From Solidesulfovibrio alcoholivorans DSM 5433 (GTDB taxonomy: Bacteria; Desulfobacterota; Desulfovibrionia; Desulfovibrionales; Desulfovibrionaceae): 64,000 nt of DNA. The translations under genes and the position numbers were made by a program. Below, one piece after another: positions 7,194 to 16,580 of this stretch; positions within the stretch are counted from its first letter, which is position 1, and each line of letters starts with the position of its first letter. Location: assembly GCF_000702665.1 (NCBI RefSeq), contig NZ_JNJA01000010.1:82325-146324 (forward strand), given 5' to 3'. Below the pieces are notes generated by a model. That model was not told the DNA's origin. It saw nothing but the letters and a program-made list of their open reading frames with translations, and did not search any database.

Positions 7194-10100
7194 ATGTTCT
7201 CCAAATTCTTCATTGAACGTCCGGTCCTGGCCAACGTGCTCGCGGTGCTGATCATGCTCCTCGGCGTGGTCACCCTGCTCGGCCTGCCCGTGGCCCAGTA
7301 CCCGGACATCACGCCCCCCACAGTCCAGGTCACGACCAGCTTTCCCGGCGCGAGCCCGCAGGTGATCATCGATTCCGTGGCCGCACCCATCGAGCAGCAG
7401 GTCAACGGCGTGGAACAGATGCTCTACATGAGCTCCAACAGCGCCTCGGACGGTTCCTACACCCTGACCGTGACCTTTGAGGTCGGCACCAACGTGGACA
7501 TGGCCACGGTGCTCGTCCAAAACCGCGTCAACCAGGCCCTGGCCCGCCTGCCCCAGCAGGTCCAGGCGCAGGGCGTCACGGTGCAGAAGAAGTCCACGGC
7601 CATCCTGATGTGCGTCACCCTGGAATCGCCGGACGGCGCGTACGACAGCCTGTTCCTGTCCAACTACGGCTACCTGCGCGTGCGCGACGAACTCTCGCGC
7701 ATTCCCGGCGTCGGCTCCGTCACGGTCAACGGCAGCGACGAATATGGCATGCGCATCTGGCTCGACCCGGACAAGGTCAAGACCTACGGGCTCACGGCCC
7801 AGGACGTGGTCAACGCCGTGTCCCAGCAGAACGTCCAGGTGGCTGCCGGCCAGATCGGCCAGCAGCCGGCCCCGGACACCATGCACTTCCAGTACATGAT
7901 CCAGACCCAGGGCCGCCTGGACGAGGTCCGCCAGTTCGAGGACGTCATCCTCAAGACCAACTTCAACCAGACCGGCGAGGTACTGCGCGTCAAGGACGTG
8001 GCCCGGGTGGAGCTCGGCAGCAAGACCTACGACCTGTTCGCCCAGAAAGACGGCAAGCCGGCCAGCATCATCGCCATCTACCTGCTGCCCGGGGCCAACG
8101 CCCTGCAGACGGCGGACATGATCAAAACGTCCATGACGAAGCTCGCCAGGGACTTCCCGCCGGGCCTCGTCTACAATATCCCCTTCGACACCACGCGCTT
8201 CGTCAACCAAGCCATCCACGACGTCTACAAGACGCTGATCGAGGCCGGCATCCTGGTGCTTCTGGTCATCATGCTCTTCCTCCAGGACTTCAAGGCCATG
8301 CTCGTGCCCGCGACGACCGTGCCGGTCACCATCCTCGGCGCGTTCATCGCCATGGCCATGCTCGGCTTCTCCGTCAACCTCGTGACGCTTTTCGGCATCA
8401 TCCTGGCCATCGGCATCGTGGTCGACGACGCCATCATCATCGTGGAGGGCACGGCCCACCACATCGAGCACGGCAGCACGCCCCACGACGCGGCCATCCA
8501 GACCATGAAGGAGCTCTTCGGGCCCATCATCGGCATCACATTGGTGCTCATCTCGGTCTTCCTGCCGGCCTCGTTCCTGCCCGGCATCACCGGCCAGCTC
8601 TACCGCCAGTTCTCGCTGGTCATCGCCGCGACCGCCGTGATCAGCGCACTGAACGCCGCCACGCTCAAGCCCACCCAGTGCGCCCTGTGGATGAAGCCGC
8701 ACAAGGGCGAGCTCAACGCCTTTTTCCGGGGATTCAACGCCGTCTACCAGCGTTGCGAAAACGTCTACGCCGGCATCGTCGGCTTCCTGGTCCGCCACGC
8801 CAAGGTCGCCATGCTCGGCTACATCGTGCTCATCGCCGTCACCTTCATCGGCTTCTCCGCCCTGCCTACGGGCTTTTTGCCGGAAGAGGACCAGGGCTAC
8901 GCCATCGTCAGCGTCCAGCTTCCGCCGGCGGCGTCGCTGACGCGCACGGCCGCGGTCATCAAGCAGATCGACGGCTTCCTCAAGGACGCGCCCGGCGTCG
9001 CCGACTGGATCACCTTCGGCGGCATGTCCATCCTCGATTCCCTCAACCAGCCCAACATGGCGGCCATCTTCATCACCTACGTAGACTGGGACAAGCGGCC
9101 CAAGGGCGTGACCCAGGCGACCATCCTGCGCTACGTGCAGGGGCGTCTGGCCACCCTGCAGGACGCCGTGGCCTTCGTCATGGTCCCGCCGGCCATCCAG
9201 GGCCTGGGCCAGGCCGGCGGCTTCCAGATGATGGTGGAGGACCGGGGCAACCTCGGCCCGGTCGCGCTGCAAAACGCCTGTCTCCACCTGATCGACGTCG
9301 GGCGCACCCAAACGGGGCTGACGCCGCTGAACGTCACGTACAACGCCTCCACCCCGCAGATCTACGCCGACATCGACCGCACCCAGGTCCAGTACAAGGG
9401 CGTGAGCTTCAACAACCTCTTCAGCACGCTGTCGACCTACATGGGTTCGACCTACATCAACGACTTCAACAAGTTCGGCCGCGTCTACCAGGTGCGGGCC
9501 CAGGCCGAGTCGCGCTTTCGCCTGAGCGCCGCGGACGTGATGCAGCTCGAGGTGCGAAACGACAAGGGCGAGATGATGCCCCTGTCCGCGGTCACCACCA
9601 TCAAGGACATCCTCGGACCCACGGTGCTCACCCGCTACAACCTCTACACGTCGGCCTCGGTCTACGGCTCGGCCGCCGCCGGCTTCAGTTCCGGCCAGGC
9701 GCTTACGCTCATGGAGCAAATGAGCCAGAACAACCTGCCCGCGTCCATGGGCATCGACTGGACCAACATGTCCTACCAGGAGAAAAAGGTCGGCAACCAG
9801 GCCTACCTGATCTTCGCCCTGGCCGTGGTCCTGGTCTATCTGGTGCTTGCGGCGCAGTACGAAAGCTGGTGCACGCCCACGGCCGTCATCCTGGTCGTGC
9901 CCCTGGCACTGCTCGGCACCATGGTGGCTCTGCTGGTGCGCGGCATGGACAACAACGTCTACACGCAGATCGGCGTGGTGCTGCTTATCGCCCTGGCGAG
10001 CAAGAACGCCATCCTCATCGTGGAATTCGCCCGCGAGCACCGCGCCCGGGGCGTGCCCATCCCCCAGGCCGCCGTGGAAGCGGCGCGGCTGCGCTTTCGC

Positions 10101-10364
10101 CCCATCATCATGACCTCGTTCGCCTTCATCCTCGGCGTGGTGCCGCTGCTCACCGCCGCGGGCGCGGGCGCGGCCAGCCAGCGGGCCGTGGGCACGGCCG
10201 TCTTCGGCGGCATGGTCGCCTCCACGCTCCTCGCCGTACTGGTCGTGCCGGTCTTTTTCGTGCTGGTGCAGGGATTCGCGGAACGGGTGCTCGGCGTGGA
10301 CAAGCCCAAGCCGGAAGCCGCCCAGGATGCGTCAGGCCAAGCCGAAGAGGGGAAAAAGCCCTAG
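7194..10364 (+). CDS. RND multidrug efflux permease, HAE1 family (AcrB/MexB-like)
   Basis: A 1,056-residue inner-membrane pump, the normal length for AcrB-type proteins. It starts MFSKFFIERPVLANVLAVLI, the classic RND N-terminus. The proton-relay aspartate pair lies in GIVVDDAIIIVEG near residue 410, and the matching lysine lies in IALASKNAILIVEF near 937. Two large periplasmic loops and twelve membrane spans are evident. HAE1 pumps export hydrophobic drugs, dyes, bile salts or solvents using proton import. The substrate cannot be read from sequence. No regulator gene adjoins the operon. Confidence 0.93.
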   Translation: MFSKFFIERPVLANVLAVLIMLLGVVTLLGLPVAQYPDITPPTVQVTTSFPGASPQVIIDSVAAPIEQQVNGVEQMLYMSSNSASDGSYTLTVTFEVGTNVDMATVLVQNRVNQALARLPQQVQAQGVTVQKKSTAILMCVTLESPDGAYDSLFLSNYGYLRVRDELSRIPGVGSVTVNGSDEYGMRIWLDPDKVKTYGLTAQDVVNAVSQQNVQVAAGQIGQQPAPDTMHFQYMIQTQGRLDEVRQFEDVILKTNFNQTGEVLRVKDVARVELGSKTYDLFAQKDGKPASIIAIYLLPGANALQTADMIKTSMTKLARDFPPGLVYNIPFDTTRFVNQAIHDVYKTLIEAGILVLLVIMLFLQDFKAMLVPATTVPVTILGAFIAMAMLGFSVNLVTLFGIILAIGIVVDDAIIIVEGTAHHIEHGSTPHDAAIQTMKELFGPIIGITLVLISVFLPASFLPGITGQLYRQFSLVIAATAVISALNAATLKPTQCALWMKPHKGELNAFFRGFNAVYQRCENVYAGIVGFLVRHAKVAMLGYIVLIAVTFIGFSALPTGFLPEEDQGYAIVSVQLPPAASLTRTAAVIKQIDGFLKDAPGVADWITFGGMSILDSLNQPNMAAIFITYVDWDKRPKGVTQATILRYVQGRLATLQDAVAFVMVPPAIQGLGQAGGFQMMVEDRGNLGPVALQNACLHLIDVGRTQTGLTPLNVTYNASTPQIYADIDRTQVQYKGVSFNNLFSTLSTYMGSTYINDFNKFGRVYQVRAQAESRFRLSAADVMQLEVRNDKGEMMPLSAVTTIKDILGPTVLTRYNLYTSASVYGSAAAGFSSGQALTLMEQMSQNNLPASMGIDWTNMSYQEKKVGNQAYLIFALAVVLVYLVLAAQYESWCTPTAVILVVPLALLGTMVALLVRGMDNNVYTQIGVVLLIALASKNAILIVEFAREHRARGVPIPQAAVEAARLRFRPIIMTSFAFILGVVPLLTAAGAGAASQRAVGTAVFGGMVASTLLAVLVVPVFFVLVQGFAERVLGVDKPKPEAAQDASGQAEEGKKP

Positions 10365-10449
10365 TTAGCGCCCGGTCCCATTTCTCTGCCCTCGCCTGCC
10401 GCCAGCCTGTGCGCTGCGTTGCCGGCAGTTGTCCGCGTTCGGGAGGAAT

Positions 10450-12119
10450 ATGCCGTTTACTCGTGCTGCCCCCTGGCTGGCGGGGATGGGGCGGATCGCG
10501 CCCGGAGCGGACCTGCTGGCCGGATTGACGCTCTGGGGCGTGCTCGTGCCCGAGGCCCTGGCCTATGCGGGCATGGCGGGTATGCCGGCCTCGGCGGGCC
10601 TTTTCACCCTACTCGCCTCGCTGCCGCTGTATTTCCTCTGCGGCGGCAGCCCCGTGCTGGTGTGCGCCGCGACCTCGGTGGAATCCATCATGATGGCGGC
10701 GGTGGTCGCCCCCCTGGCCGGAGGGGATGCGGCAAGATACCTGGGGCTTATGGCCCTGCTTATCGCAACGACCGGGATCGTCTTTCTCGCCGGTGGCCTG
10801 CTGCGCCTGGGGCGCGCCACGTCCTTTCTCTCCAAGCCCGTGATGACGGGCTTCACCTGCGGCCTGGCGATCTATATCGCGGCCGACCAGCTGCATAAGC
10901 TGCTCGGCCTGCCCCACGGCCACGGCGACACGTTGCGGCAAATCGCGCAACTGGCCGCCGGGATCGGCCGCTGCAACCCGGCCACCGCGAGCGTCGGCGT
11001 CGCGTCGCTGGCCCTGCTCTTCGTCCTCGAACGGCTGACACCGCGCGTGCCGGCCGGGCTTTGCGTCATGGTGCTTGGCCTCGTCGCCTCGAAGGCGTTC
11101 GCGCTCGGGGAAACCCACGGCGTGGCCGTGATCCAGGGCATCAGGGCCGGCTTGCCGTCGCTGGCCCTGCCCCATGGCGGCATGGCCGACGTGCGCGCCG
11201 TGGTTCCGGCGGCGCTCGGGCTTGCACTGGTGGCCTTTTCCCAGGCCCTCGGCGCGGTGCGAAGCTATGCCCCGCGCTTTGGCGTGGGCGTGGATGCCGA
11301 CCGGGAACTTCGCGCCCTGGGCCTGGCCAACCTCGGCTCCGCACTCCTTTGCGGCCTGCTCGCCGGGGGCAGCATGTCCTCCACCGCCGTCAACGTGGCG
11401 GCCGGGCGAGAAGTCGCGTCTCCACGCTGGTTACGGCGGGAATGATCGTGCTGACGCTGTGTTTTTTCACGCCCCTCTTCCACGGCCTGCCCGAAGCCGT
11501 GCTTGGGGCCGTGGTCATGCACGCCGTGGCCAGGCTCATGAAAATTGCCGAACTCCGGCGCTTCTACCGCCTCAACCGCGTCGAATGCGCCCTGGCCGTC
11601 CTGGCCCTGTCGGGCGTGGTGCTTCTCGACATCCTGCCGGGACTGGTCCTTGCGCTGGCGGCGTCGCTCGCGCGCCTGCTCCTGGTCGCAAGCGGCGTCA
11701 ATCTGTCCGTCATGGGCGAACTCGCCGGCTGCGGCGTGCTCTGGGTCGATACGAGCCAGCACGCGCAAGCCAGGGAGCGTCCCGGAGTACGCGTGCTGCG
11801 CATGGAGGAGGCGCTTTTTTTCGCCAACGCCGAGAAATTCCGCAGCGCCGTGGTCGCGCTGGCCCTGCAACCGCCAAGGCCCGGGGCAGTGGCCATCCAA
11901 TTGCGGGCCAACAGGCGCCTGTGCATCACTGCGGCCGACATGCTCCGGGCTCTGGCGGCAGAACTCGCCTCCCACGGCGTGCTCCTGGCCTTCGTCGAAC
12001 CGGCTCCGGAGACGCTGCGCATGCTGCGCCAAAATGGCGTGCTGGAGCTTGTCGGAAAACAACGCATCTACCCTGGCATCGGACAAGCAGTGGCCGATCT
12101 GCAATCACAAATCAGGTAA
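10450..12119 (+). pseudogene. SulP-family anion/sulfate permease with STAS domain, frameshifted
   Basis: The first 330 or so codons encode a SulP permease (MPFTRAAPWLAGMGRIAPGA..., GVLVPEALAYAGMAGMP, GGSMSSTAVNVAAGRE). The family continues in another frame from about 11,418 (STLVTAGMIVLTLCFF..., LPEAVLGAVVMHAVARL) and ends in a STAS domain (VRVLRMEEALFFANAEKFR). One base appears to be missing near 11,405-11,418. There is no slippery heptamer there, so this is a real mutation or a sequencing error rather than programmed frameshifting. The ATG at 10,450 has GGGAGG three bases upstream; the TTG at 10,429 is unlikely. SulP proteins import sulfate, bicarbonate or related anions. The following gene is a metallo-beta-lactamase-fold hydrolase that could be a sulfatase. 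Confidence 0.85.
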
Positions 12120-12210
12120 TGCATTGCGCAGACAAGGAGAAAAGGAAACAAGGGAAAGTCGTTGCGGCAATGCGCCGCAGAGATTTCATACACAACCAGA
12201 AGAGGTGCCC

Positions 12211-13494
12211 ATGCAGTCCAAGAAAGCAAATGCGTCATGGATTCCGCGCCGGTCCATCCTAAAAGGAGCCGGGGCGTTGCTGTTCGCACCGCTGCTCTCG
12301 GGCCTTGGCGCAAAAAGCGCTTTCGCCGCGCCGTCCGCATCCCCCAAAAGCCTTCGCACATCTCCGTACAATACCCGGCTGGTGCTGCTCGGCACCACGG
12401 GAGGCATGACCTGGTGGCCGGGTTCGAACCGGGCCAGCAATTCCCAGGCGTTGCTCGTGGGCGACGCCATGTACATCATCGACCTCGGGTTCGGGGCCTG
12501 CGCCCGTCTGGCCGAAGCCTTCAACTACGGACATTTCGTCACCATCGGCGGCCAGCGGACGCAACTGGAACTGTCCTCATTCCTGAGCAACATGCGGGCG
12601 GTGTTTTTCACCCACCTGCACATGGACCACCTGGGCGACTACCCCACGTTCCTGGAAATCGGGGCCCGGGCCGGCTATGCGGAAAAACAGCCCCTGATCA
12701 TCATCGGCCCCGGCGACCGCGGCCGGCTCGACGACAACCAGTCCGGCTACAAAGGGACCATCATCCAGGCGCAAAGTTGCAACCCGGCCGTGACCACCCC
12801 CACGCCGGGCACCAAGATGATGACGGACCACATCCTGCAAGCCTTTGCCCAGACCTTCAACGACTGCGCCCAGGACGAGGGCTACCCCGACATCCCGAAG
12901 TGCATCGACGTCAGGGAAATCGGCGACCCCAAAGTCATCCCCTGGCCGGCCGACTTCATCATTCCCGATCCGGGCAAACCCTGGTCGGCGGACATCACCT
13001 GCCCGGCCATGGAACCCTTCGAGATATACAAGGACGATCGCCTGCGCGTCACGGCCATCCTGGTCGACCACTACGAGGTCTACCCCGCCTTCGCCTTCCG
13101 CTTCGACACGGCGGACGGCTCCCTGGTCATTTCCGGCGACACCGGTCCGGACACCAGGGGCAACCTGCAAAAGCTGGCCAGGGGAGCCGAGGTCCTGGTG
13201 CACGAGGTCATCGACGACTTCTGGATCAAGGCCAGCTTCAAGGGCGTCAAGGAGGGCGAGCCCGCCTGGCCGCTCTATCACCACGTCGTGACCGCACACA
13301 CGAGCACAGCCGATGTCGGCAGGGTGGCGCAACAGTGCGAAGTCAAGACGCTGGTTTTGACCCACATCGCGCCGGCCAACACGCCTGTCGCACGCCTGCG
13401 GCTCGCCCAGCAGAATTTCTCCGGGAAATTGATCGTCGGGGAGGATCTGATGGAGATCGGCATCGGCAAACCGCACGGCCGCTCCAAAGCCTAG
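12211..13494 (+). CDS. Tat-exported metallo-beta-lactamase-fold hydrolase (RNase Z/arylsulfatase-like)
   Basis: A 427-residue protein with a twin-arginine signal (PRRSILKGAGALLF, cleavage after AFAA). The dinuclear metal site is clear: THLHMDHLGDY near residues 133-143, further ligands in VISGDTGPD (about 310) and VVTAHTST (about 365), and a late LVLTHIAP (about 385). The fold family includes RNase Z and MBL arylsulfatases, but the Tat signal puts this one in the periplasm. It follows the SulP gene by 91 bases, which would suit a sulfate-releasing hydrolase feeding a sulfate permease; that link is inference. The exact substrate is unknown. Confidence 0.75.
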   Translation: MQSKKANASWIPRRSILKGAGALLFAPLLSGLGAKSAFAAPSASPKSLRTSPYNTRLVLLGTTGGMTWWPGSNRASNSQALLVGDAMYIIDLGFGACARLAEAFNYGHFVTIGGQRTQLELSSFLSNMRAVFFTHLHMDHLGDYPTFLEIGARAGYAEKQPLIIIGPGDRGRLDDNQSGYKGTIIQAQSCNPAVTTPTPGTKMMTDHILQAFAQTFNDCAQDEGYPDIPKCIDVREIGDPKVIPWPADFIIPDPGKPWSADITCPAMEPFEIYKDDRLRVTAILVDHYEVYPAFAFRFDTADGSLVISGDTGPDTRGNLQKLARGAEVLVHEVIDDFWIKASFKGVKEGEPAWPLYHHVVTAHTSTADVGRVAQQCEVKTLVLTHIAPANTPVARLRLAQQNFSGKLIVGEDLMEIGIGKPHGRSKA

Positions 13495-13504
13495 GGAGAA
13501 GGGC

Positions 13505-13747
13505 TCACACCGCGCGTTGCGACCCGGAATCAGGACTGGTTCCGGGCCGCAATGCGAACACGGCGAGAACAGCCTCCTTCTCATGCGCGGCCTCGGCCCG
13601 AACTGCCGGAATCAGCGGCCGCGATGACGACAAAATACCCTCCGCTGTCTCGATCGCAATCATGCGGATCGGACTTCCAGCCACACGCGGGATGTCGCTC
13701 AGAACAATATTTTTTACTGCTTCTTGACATACGATTTTTATTTTCAT
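13505..13747 (-). CDS. Possible small protein divergent from the TonB receptor
   Basis: An 80-codon frame starting MKIKIVCQEAVKNIVLSDIP, the only open frame in this gap with a balanced amino-acid composition. Its ATG overlaps the left half of the ATAAC-N7-GTTAT palindrome, and it would be divergently transcribed from the metal-uptake operon. There is no Shine-Dalgarno sequence, and I recognise no family. The 3' part of the frame contains a strong hairpin, which weakens the case. Treat as doubtful. Confidence 0.3.
   Translation of the reverse strand: MKIKIVCQEAVKNIVLSDIPRVAGSPIRMIAIETAEGILSSSRPLIPAVRAEAAHEKEAVLAVFALRPGTSPDSGSQRAV
13517..13552. terminator. Hairpin after the MBL hydrolase gene
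   Basis: TTGCG-A-CCCGGAA is followed, after a ten-base loop, by TTCCGGG-C-CGCAA. The stem is strong and lies 22 bases after the stop codon of the hydrolase. There is no T-tract on the plus strand, so it may be a weak terminator or an RNA-stabilising hairpin. Confidence 0.4.
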
Positions 13748-13762
13748 AACCGAAGGTGTTAT
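13746..13762. promoter_or_regulatory. Candidate metal-regulator operator ATAAC-N7-GTTAT
   Basis: ATAACCGAAGGTGTTAT has perfect 5-bp arms around a 7-base centre, in a very AT-rich stretch (13,700-13,850) about 90 bases upstream of the TonB-dependent receptor. The TGTTAT/ATAACA flavour recalls Zur and related Fur-family boxes, but it is only a partial match. The operon it precedes is a metal-type uptake operon, which supports a regulatory role. Confidence 0.35.
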
Positions 13763-13849
13763 TTTTTTTAATTTTTAATACGCCAGAAGCTTACCTATTT
13801 ATTTTTTGTAATTACTCCGAATTTTCAACCCGTTACAAAAGGAGCGAGC

Positions 13850-15844
13850 ATGGTTCCCTGTCGTTTCTCCCGCGCTGCCCTTCTTGCCCTTGGCCTCGTT
13901 TTTGCCGCCTTGCCGTCGTTGGCAGCCGATCCCCAGCACACGGAGAAAGCCGACGAAACCATGCTCGACGAAGTCAACGTCGTTTCCTCGCCCATCATCG
14001 AAGGGAACAGGGTGGACAGCTTCGCCAATGAAACGACGACGGTCTCAAAGGAGCAGATTTGGGACCTCAATGCGTCAGACCTGACCTCGGCCCTGCGGCG
14101 CACGCCCGGCGTGACCATCTCCCGCTTCGACAACATCGGCTCGTTCGGCGGCGCGGAAGGCGGCGCGATCTTCATCCGGGGCAAGGGAGCGAGCCGGCCC
14201 GGCGCGGAAATCTCGGTCATGATCGACGGCGCGCCGGCCTATATCTCGGTCTGGAACCACCCGCTGCTCGATTACCTTTCCGTGGACCCGGCCAATTCCC
14301 TCACCGTGTACAAAAGTCCCCAGCCGCTCAACTTCGGCAACGGGTTGGCCGCCGTGGACATGACGCCCAAAAGCCGGGACAAGGAAGGCTTCGAATCGAG
14401 GGTCACGGCCCAATACGGTTCCTACAATACGCCCCAGGAAACGGCCGAGACCGGCGGCAAGGTCGGCCGCTTCGACTACTATGCCTCCCAGAGCTACCGC
14501 TATTCCTCGGGATCGCGGGCCATGTCCGACGGCATGCTCACGAGCTATTACGGCCGCATGGGCTATGGACTGACCGACAACTGGAACGCCCACGCCACGG
14601 TCATCCGCACGGATAATTACGCCATGGACCCGGGCCCCGAAGGGGACGCGGCGGAACGCGACGGCAAGTTCGTCACCCGCGACTGGCACATGGTGGCCAC
14701 GTTTGCGAACACATACGATTGCGCCGAAGGCACCCTCAAAGGATATTGGAACACGGGGCAGGGCTATTGGTACAACCAGTCCGGCACGGACAACGACACC
14801 AAGACCGATTCGGACCTGTACGGCGTGCGGGCCAAGGAAAAACTGCGCCTCTGGCAGGGCGGCGAGATCGCCCTGGGCGCGGACATGGACTGGATCAGCG
14901 GGCAGACGGAATTCACCACCGACCCCTCGCTGACCATCAACTCCCTGACGGACTGGTCGTTCACGCCGGGCGGCGTGTCCCACTTCGACCGCATGACCTG
15001 GTCCATCTTCTCGCCTTTCCTCGGCGTCTCCCAGATGATTGGCGGCAAGGACGGATTTTACGCCACACCCTCGGCCGGCCTGCGCTACTACGGCCACAGC
15101 CAGTTCCAGTCGGAATGGTCGCCCCAGGCCGGCCTGCTGCTCGGCTACAAGGACCTGGAACTGCACGGCACCTACTCCCGGGGCGTGAACTATCCGGGGC
15201 TCAATGTGGCCGCCTTCTCGCAAAACGTGATCACGTCCCTGGGCCAGAGCTGGCGCGACCTCAAGGCCGAAACCATGGACCACTTCGAGGCAGGCGCGTC
15301 CTACAAGTACGAAAACCTGCTCAAGCTCGATGTGACGGCGTTCTCCGACAACGGCCACGACCGGTATGTGATGTATCCCTCCTCCGGGAAACCGACCGGG
15401 TTCGAAAATTACGGCACATACTCCATCTGGGGGCTGGAAACCACGGCAACCTACACCCCGGTCAAGGACCTGTCGTTCTTCGCCGGCCTCAACGCCATGG
15501 GGCACACGCCGCAGTACCTGCCTTACGTGCCGAACCTGAGCGTCAGCCTCGGCGGAAACTACCGGTTTCTGGAGCATTATAAGATCTCGGCCGACGCCCA
15601 GTACGTGGACGAGATGTACGTGCTCTCCGAGACCCGACGCGTGGGCACACGCAATACGGAAAAGGTGGACGGCTACTGGCTGGCTAACGCCAAGTTTTCC
15701 TATTTCTTCACCATTCCCAAGCCCAAAGTCGAAACCGAACTCTTCGTGGCCGTGCAGAACCTGACCAACACCTTCTACAAATACAAGCCCGGCTACCCCA
15801 TGCCGGGGACCGGCGTTTCGGCCGGCGTGGCCCTGACGTTCTAA
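13850..15844 (+). CDS. TonB-dependent outer-membrane receptor
   Basis: A 664-residue receptor with a signal peptide (cleavage near PSLAA), a TonB box-like segment (LDEVNVVSSP, about residues 42-51), a plug domain (about 55-165, with SALRRTPGVTISR and GGAIFIRGKG) and a beta-barrel ending in VALTF, the usual aromatic C-terminus. It imports a scarce ligand, normally a metal chelate or vitamin, using energy from TonB. It is preceded by an AT-rich promoter region and AAAGGAG. The genes after it (methyltransferases, ZnuABC-like transporter, TonB) suggest that the ligand is a metal or a metallophore complex. Confidence 0.92.
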   Translation: MVPCRFSRAALLALGLVFAALPSLAADPQHTEKADETMLDEVNVVSSPIIEGNRVDSFANETTTVSKEQIWDLNASDLTSALRRTPGVTISRFDNIGSFGGAEGGAIFIRGKGASRPGAEISVMIDGAPAYISVWNHPLLDYLSVDPANSLTVYKSPQPLNFGNGLAAVDMTPKSRDKEGFESRVTAQYGSYNTPQETAETGGKVGRFDYYASQSYRYSSGSRAMSDGMLTSYYGRMGYGLTDNWNAHATVIRTDNYAMDPGPEGDAAERDGKFVTRDWHMVATFANTYDCAEGTLKGYWNTGQGYWYNQSGTDNDTKTDSDLYGVRAKEKLRLWQGGEIALGADMDWISGQTEFTTDPSLTINSLTDWSFTPGGVSHFDRMTWSIFSPFLGVSQMIGGKDGFYATPSAGLRYYGHSQFQSEWSPQAGLLLGYKDLELHGTYSRGVNYPGLNVAAFSQNVITSLGQSWRDLKAETMDHFEAGASYKYENLLKLDVTAFSDNGHDRYVMYPSSGKPTGFENYGTYSIWGLETTATYTPVKDLSFFAGLNAMGHTPQYLPYVPNLSVSLGGNYRFLEHYKISADAQYVDEMYVLSETRRVGTRNTEKVDGYWLANAKFSYFFTIPKPKVETELFVAVQNLTNTFYKYKPGYPMPGTGVSAGVALTF

Positions 15845-15859
15845 CCTTGGAGGGCGTAT

Positions 15860-16555
15860 ATGGAAGAAGCTATTTCCACGGTCTTCGACCGGCGTGAGGT
15901 CTTCTCGAAGCTGCGGGCGCATGACCGCATGCGCCATGGGACGGCCTATGCCTGGCTGGAAGGGTTTCTGGCCGGACGGAGCCGAGGCGATCTGCGCCTG
16001 CTGGACCTCGGCTGCAACGACGCCCGGGACATGGCGCGCGTGCTGGCTGCCGGGGACGTGGCCTCCTATATGGGCGCGGACACGGATACGGACTGTCTCG
16101 CCGCCGCGCGGAAAAACCTCGCCGGGAGTCCGGCCGCCGTGGAGCTCGTGGCCGCCGACGGCCGGGAGGTCCTGGCCGGCCTGCGCGAGGCCGTGGACGT
16201 CATCTGGATGGGGTTGTTGCTCCACCATTTCCCGCAAGGGGAAAAAGCAAAGCTCTTCGCCATGGCCAAAAACGCCCTGCGTCCGGGCGGGGTGCTCCTC
16301 AGCCACGACCCCATGCCGGACGAGGGGGAAAGCGCCGAAGCCTATCTTGGGCGCTACAATCGGGAGATCGAAAACGGTTGGGCGGAACTCGCGCCGGAGG
16401 AACGGCGCGTGCTCGTCGACCATTTCCGCCGCCACGGCCGCCACGATCCCGTCGACGTCGTGGAGGGGCTGGCCAGGGAGGCGGGATTCTCCCAGGTGGT
16501 TCGCAAACGCCTGGACCCCGCCGGCTTCTACGCGTTGTTGCGCTTCGCGGCCTGA
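15860..16555 (+). CDS. Class I SAM-dependent methyltransferase
   Basis: A 231-residue Rossmann methyltransferase. Motif I is LLDLGCNDARDM (about residues 49-60), and an acidic residue in GADTDTDC (about 74-81) would hold the SAM ribose. GLLLHHFP (about 119) resembles motif IV. It begins 15 bases after the receptor with TTGGAGGG upstream, so it is co-transcribed. Methyltransferases inside a metal-uptake operon are unusual; they could modify a metallophore or a tetrapyrrole-like ligand. The substrate cannot be assigned. Confidence 0.82.
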   Translation: MEEAISTVFDRREVFSKLRAHDRMRHGTAYAWLEGFLAGRSRGDLRLLDLGCNDARDMARVLAAGDVASYMGADTDTDCLAAARKNLAGSPAAVELVAADGREVLAGLREAVDVIWMGLLLHHFPQGEKAKLFAMAKNALRPGGVLLSHDPMPDEGESAEAYLGRYNREIENGWAELAPEERRVLVDHFRRHGRHDPVDVVEGLAREAGFSQVVRKRLDPAGFYALLRFAA

Positions 16556-16580
16556 GCAGGCGCGGGGGGGCAAGAGAGGC

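Noticed and set aside
4639..10040. Very long antisense open frames (779 and 952 codons) opposite the RND efflux genes
   Set aside because: They are low-complexity, Gly/His/Asp/Arg-rich translations typical of shadows of GC-rich genes. The plus strand encodes three well-known efflux proteins.
11400..11425. Programmed ribosomal frameshift in the SulP gene
   Set aside because: No slippery heptamer or downstream structure is evident, and SulP genes are not known to use frameshifting.
13700..13850. A standard Fur or Zur box, or a cobalamin riboswitch, before the TonB receptor
   Set aside because: The AT-rich stretch has no good 19-bp Fur match, and I could not find the conserved cobalamin-riboswitch core. 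Only a weaker palindrome is reported.
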